Origin: Subtercola lobariae
GTDB taxonomy: Bacteria > Actinomycetota > Actinomycetes > Actinomycetales > Microbacteriaceae
Reading direction: 5' to 3'
Assembly (NCBI RefSeq): GCF_014640255.1
Contig: NZ_BMGP01000003.1
Location: 372,001 to 436,000, forward strand
DNA: 64,000 nucleotides
Positions 61,631 through 64,000 of this stretch are shown in pieces. Position 1 is the first letter of the stretch; the number at the start of each line of letters is the position of its first letter. Position numbers and translations under genes: made by a program. The notes beneath the pieces are model-generated. The model was not told the origin of the DNA and made no database searches. It saw only the letters and a list, made by a program, of their open reading frames with translations.

Positions 61631-62664
61631 CACGACGCGGCAGGAATAGGCCCGCCGTACCAGTGCTCGATGATCGACCGCGCGATGGAGGCCGAGCCCG
61701 GCAGCAAGGGAGCGTTCGCCGGGTCGGTGAGATCGTCACGGCTGAACCAGCGCACGTCGAGAATCTCTTCGCCGTCGGGCAGCAAAGCGTTCTGCGCAGT
61801 TGCCGGGTCGACGCGAGCCAGAAATCCGCACATCAATGAGGCCGGAAACGGCCACGGCTGCGAGCCCAGGTACTCGGGGTCGACAATGCGCACGCCCGAT
61901 TCTTCGAACACCTCGCGAATAGTGGCCGCCTCGAGCGATTCGCCCGGCTCGACAAAACCGGCGAGCAGCGAATACCGGTTGTTCTCCCACAGCGCGTTCG
62001 AGCCGAGCAGAATGCGATCGTCGGCGTCGACGATGCCCACGATGATGGCCGGGTCGGTGCGCGGAAAGATCTCGATGTCTTGAACCGGGCAACGCCTCAC
62101 CCAGCCGCCCTTTTCGATCACGGTCGCAGCACCGCAACGCGGGCAGTGGGTGTGCGAGCGATGCCAGTTCATGATTCCGAGCGCTTCGGTGAAGGCGCCC
62201 GCATCACGGTCGCTGAGCGACGAGGCCGCCGTACGAAGATTCACCCACCGTGATTCATCGGGTTCGAGTGCGCGTGCCACATCGTCAGAGAGCGAAACGG
62301 CAACCAACCGCGAACCGAGCGCTTCTGGTGCGTCGACGGCAAGCGAGAGACCGAGGTACACCCGAAGCTCAACGTCAGTCAACCGAGATGGCGGCAGAAA
62401 AGCGAGCGCCGGATGCCCGTCGGCCGCACCACCGGCTGAGGCTGCAGCTCGCGCCGACGCCGAGTCTCGCGCTGGCGCCGCGCTCCAGTCGCCGTCTGAC
62501 GCGTCGCCCGATGCCAGCAGCGCTTGCCCGTTCCAGAACGGCAGAATGCGTGTCTTCTCATCGGCCCAGAGCGTCTCGAAGAGACCAGGTAGGTCGCGAG
62601 TCGAGTGGTCACGGTCGATCTCGAAACGAGAAAGCGGCAGCGAGGCGAGCAAAGTCTTCAGCAT
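61627..62664 (-). CDS. nudC: NAD pyrophosphatase / RNA deNADding enzyme
   Basis: 345 residues: an N-terminal domain, a zinc-ribbon-like segment (CPRCG, then RRCPVQD; the fourth cysteine is absent) and a Nudix domain with the standard GxxxxxExxxxxxxREVFEESG box. The SQPWPFPASLM signature after the box is specific for NADH pyrophosphatase. It hydrolyses NAD(H) to NMN and AMP and can remove NAD caps from RNA. Forms an operon with uvrD2. Complements the nad genes at 5-8 kb and pncB at 33 kb. Confidence 0.92.
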   Translation of the reverse strand: MLKTLLASLPLSRFEIDRDHSTRDLPGLFETLWADEKTRILPFWNGQALLASGDASDGDWSAAPARDSASARAAASAGGAADGHPALAFLPPSRLTDVELRVYLGLSLAVDAPEALGSRLVAVSLSDDVARALEPDESRWVNLRTAASSLSDRDAGAFTEALGIMNWHRSHTHCPRCGAATVIEKGGWVRRCPVQDIEIFPRTDPAIIVGIVDADDRILLGSNALWENNRYSLLAGFVEPGESLEAATIREVFEESGVRIVDPEYLGSQPWPFPASLMCGFLARVDPATAQNALLPDGEEILDVRWFSRDDLTDPANAPLLPGSASIARSIIEHWYGGPIPAASW

Positions 62665-62714
62665 GGGTTGACCAATCGTGCGTGGCGAAAGCCAGCGAGC
62701 GCAGGAGCCAGCCG

Positions 62715-62726
62715 TACCCTGAAGGC
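62715..62726 (+). promoter_or_regulatory. -10 element of the leaderless phosphotransferase-like gene
   Basis: TACCCT at 62715-62720, then six bases, then ATG 62727. Confidence 0.5.
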
Positions 62727-63779
62727 ATGGCCAGATCTTCTCTCACTCTAGCCGCGCTTGCCACTGCGGCAGTCGCTGGTCTCGATGTCGTTTCGACCAC
62801 GCCAGTGACGAGTGGGCAAGGCGGCCGTTTCGACTCCGCCCTGCTCACGATTCGGGGCGGCGACCAGCTCATCGTGCGCGTTCCGACAGCGCGCGAGGCC
62901 GAAATCGAGCAGTCGGGTGACCTCGTCGCCCTTCGTGCCCTCACCGGCGGTTCACGCAAACGCCTCCCCTTCGAGGCGCCCGAGTTTCTCGGGCAAGCGC
63001 CCATCGGTGAGACCCGCGGCATCGTCTACCGCTACATACCGGGCTACCCCGCCAGCCTCGAAAGTCTCGACGTGAGCGTCGACCTCGCTGAGTCGTTCGG
63101 TCGCGCCATTGCCGCTGTGCACTCACTGCCCACCTCGGTGATCACCGACGCCGGGCTCCCCGTATTCAGCGCGACGGAGTCTGCGCGAACCGCCCGAACC
63201 GTCAAAGACCGCGCCGCAGCGACCGGGCGCGTTCCCACCGAGCTTCTCACCAGGTGGTCTCTAGCCCTCGAAGACAGCGCGCTCTGGCAGTTTCAGCCCA
63301 CGGTCATTCACGGTTCTCTGGGGCCTGAGTCGTTTCTGATCGCCGGTGAACGTGTCACCGGAATTCTCGATTGGTCGAACTTGAAGGTCGGCGACCCGGC
63401 AAGCGACCTGTACTGGCTCAGCTCGGTCTCGCGCGAAGAGTCGGCGACCCGGGTGTTCGCCGGCTACAACGCCGGGCGTCTCGGCCCCGTCGATCGGCAG
63501 CTGCGCAAACGAGCCCGGCTCTATGCCGAACTCGAGATCGCGAAGTGGCTGGTGCACGGTTCAGATCTGCGTGACCCTGCCATTGTCGAAGACGCGGTGG
63601 GCATGCTCGTCGGCCTGGCGTCAACGGCTCAGGCCGACCTGTTGAACCCGCTTTCGACTGACACAGGCCGCGTGATGGCCATCGATGAGGTCGAAGAGAT
63701 GCTGAAGAGCACCCCCCGGCCAGAACCGGTTGCCGCACGAGACCACGCTAACGCGGCCCGCATCTCAGACGACGACTGA
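62727..63779 (+). CDS. Phosphotransferase-fold protein, probable pseudokinase
   Basis: 350 residues with the fold of aminoglycoside/macrolide phosphotransferases: TSGQGGRFDSALLTIRGGD with the N-lobe, VYRYIPGYPA hinge, and GILDWSNLKVGDPASDLYW, which carries the DFG-like metal aspartate. The catalytic loop that normally reads HGDxxxxN is HGSLGPES near residues 194-201, so both the catalytic aspartate and the following asparagine are serine. It may bind nucleotide without phosphoryl transfer, or use a different residue. Divergent from nudC. Do not read it as an antibiotic resistance gene. Confidence 0.78.
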   Translation: MARSSLTLAALATAAVAGLDVVSTTPVTSGQGGRFDSALLTIRGGDQLIVRVPTAREAEIEQSGDLVALRALTGGSRKRLPFEAPEFLGQAPIGETRGIVYRYIPGYPASLESLDVSVDLAESFGRAIAAVHSLPTSVITDAGLPVFSATESARTARTVKDRAAATGRVPTELLTRWSLALEDSALWQFQPTVIHGSLGPESFLIAGERVTGILDWSNLKVGDPASDLYWLSSVSREESATRVFAGYNAGRLGPVDRQLRKRARLYAELEIAKWLVHGSDLRDPAIVEDAVGMLVGLASTAQADLLNPLSTDTGRVMAIDEVEEMLKSTPRPEPVAARDHANAARISDDD

Positions 63780-63802
63780 GGCGCCCGCCCTGCCACCGGT
63801 GG

Positions 63803-64000
63803 CTACGCCCGCGACCCCTTGGCTTCAACGCCGGCTCCGGCTGAGCCCGCCCACAGCTCGACGAGTTCTGCATCGGAGTAGACGCGCTCGGGCGTGATCA
63901 CTTCGTCGACCGCCACGAAGTAGAACACCGCGTCGATGAGGTCGGGGTCGATGCCCCGCCACTTCGAATACGCGAGGCGATACAGAGCCAGCTGCAGCTG
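63803..64000 (-). CDS. C-terminal end of an AdnB/RecB-like helicase-nuclease (partial)
   Basis: The frame enters from the right edge and stops at TAG (63805-63803). The visible 65 residues start QLQLALYRLAYSKWRGIDP and include AVFYFVAVDEVITPERVYS, the closing helices of the PD-(D/E)XK nuclease domain of AdnB-type proteins (QLxLYRLAYS is the last nuclease motif). AdnAB process double-strand breaks in actinobacteria. The position after UvrD2-NudC matches Rv3201c. The catalytic residues lie outside the window. Confidence 0.72.
   Translation of the reverse strand, partial: QLQLALYRLAYSKWRGIDPDLIDAVFYFVAVDEVITPERVYSDAELVELWAGSAGAGVEAKGSRA

Noticed and set aside
59804-62083. A 759-codon plus-strand open frame across uvrD2 and nudC
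   Set aside because: The minus strand carries all helicase and Nudix motifs; the plus-strand product is Arg/His-rich with no recognisable domain.
62727-63779. Aminoglycoside or macrolide resistance gene
   Set aside because: The catalytic aspartate and asparagine are replaced and the locus is a conserved chromosomal one.

Overview
The window is about 64% GC and tightly packed. Gene families (MarP, DUF3039, DUF3105, UPF0182, LigD/Ku, NrtR), many leaderless starts and tmRNA/tRNA genes without an encoded CCA point to a high-GC actinobacterium, most likely a member of Microbacteriaceae. That placement is inferred from family recognition, not a search. There is no prophage, intact insertion sequence, CRISPR array, rRNA operon or replication origin. 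The content is mainly core chromosome, with a few accessory patches at roughly 9.1-11.3 kb, 19.0-19.7 kb and 52.4-53.2 kb.

Layout. 0-2.7 kb: end of an unidentified gene, hisN, then cysK-cysE (cysteine synthesis). 2.8-9.0 kb (minus): nrtR-nadA-nadB-nadC-cysteine desulfurase, a complete de novo NAD operon with its own regulator and the enzyme that probably supplies sulfur for the NadA cluster. 9.1-13.4 kb: DUF222/HNH protein, a small conserved protein, and a divergent pair of a cNMP-binding/thioredoxin-reductase-like flavoprotein and a UBP-type zinc finger. 13.4-19 kb: ppc, marP, an amidohydrolase. 19.1-19.7 kb: a toxin-antitoxin pair whose toxin is frameshifted. 19.7-26.3 kb (minus): ssrA, smpB, ftsX, ftsE and prfB, interrupted by an SDR gene and an HtrA protease on the other strand. 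26.3-30.6 kb: MFS and DedA proteins, tRNA-Leu, a Kef-type antiporter, a CDF metal exporter. 30.7-34.7 kb: rdgB-rph-murI, pncB, DUF3039. 34.7-43 kb: ABC exporter, three unknown genes, a glycosyltransferase, a second HtrA protease. 42.7-47 kb: aminotransferase, nitrilase-family amidase, zinc alcohol dehydrogenase, membrane protein, thioredoxin. 47-52.4 kb: LigD and Ku (end joining), DUF3105-DUF305. 52.4-53.2 kb: a pseudogene scar, a 28-bp perfect inverted repeat, tandem repeats and the initiator tRNA. 53.2-64 kb: UPF0182, YlbL-type PDZ protease, DUF2342, ThiF-like protein, UvrD helicase, NudC, a phosphotransferase-like protein and the end of an AdnB/RecB-like nuclease, in an order close to that around Rv3193c-Rv3202c of Mycobacterium tuberculosis.

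Themes. (1) NAD metabolism is concentrated here: nadABC, sulfur supply, NrtR, pncB and nudC. (2) At least fifteen genes have a TANNNT hexamer 6-8 nt before the start codon and no ribosome binding site, the signature of leaderless transcription; this also fixes several start codons. (3) Minisatellites are frequent: in coding sequence the periods are multiples of three and extend linkers or tails, while outside genes they are 11, 31 and 40 bp. (4) Quality control and DNA repair are well represented: tmRNA-SmpB, RF2, MarP, two HtrA proteases, YlbL, LigD-Ku, UvrD and AdnB.
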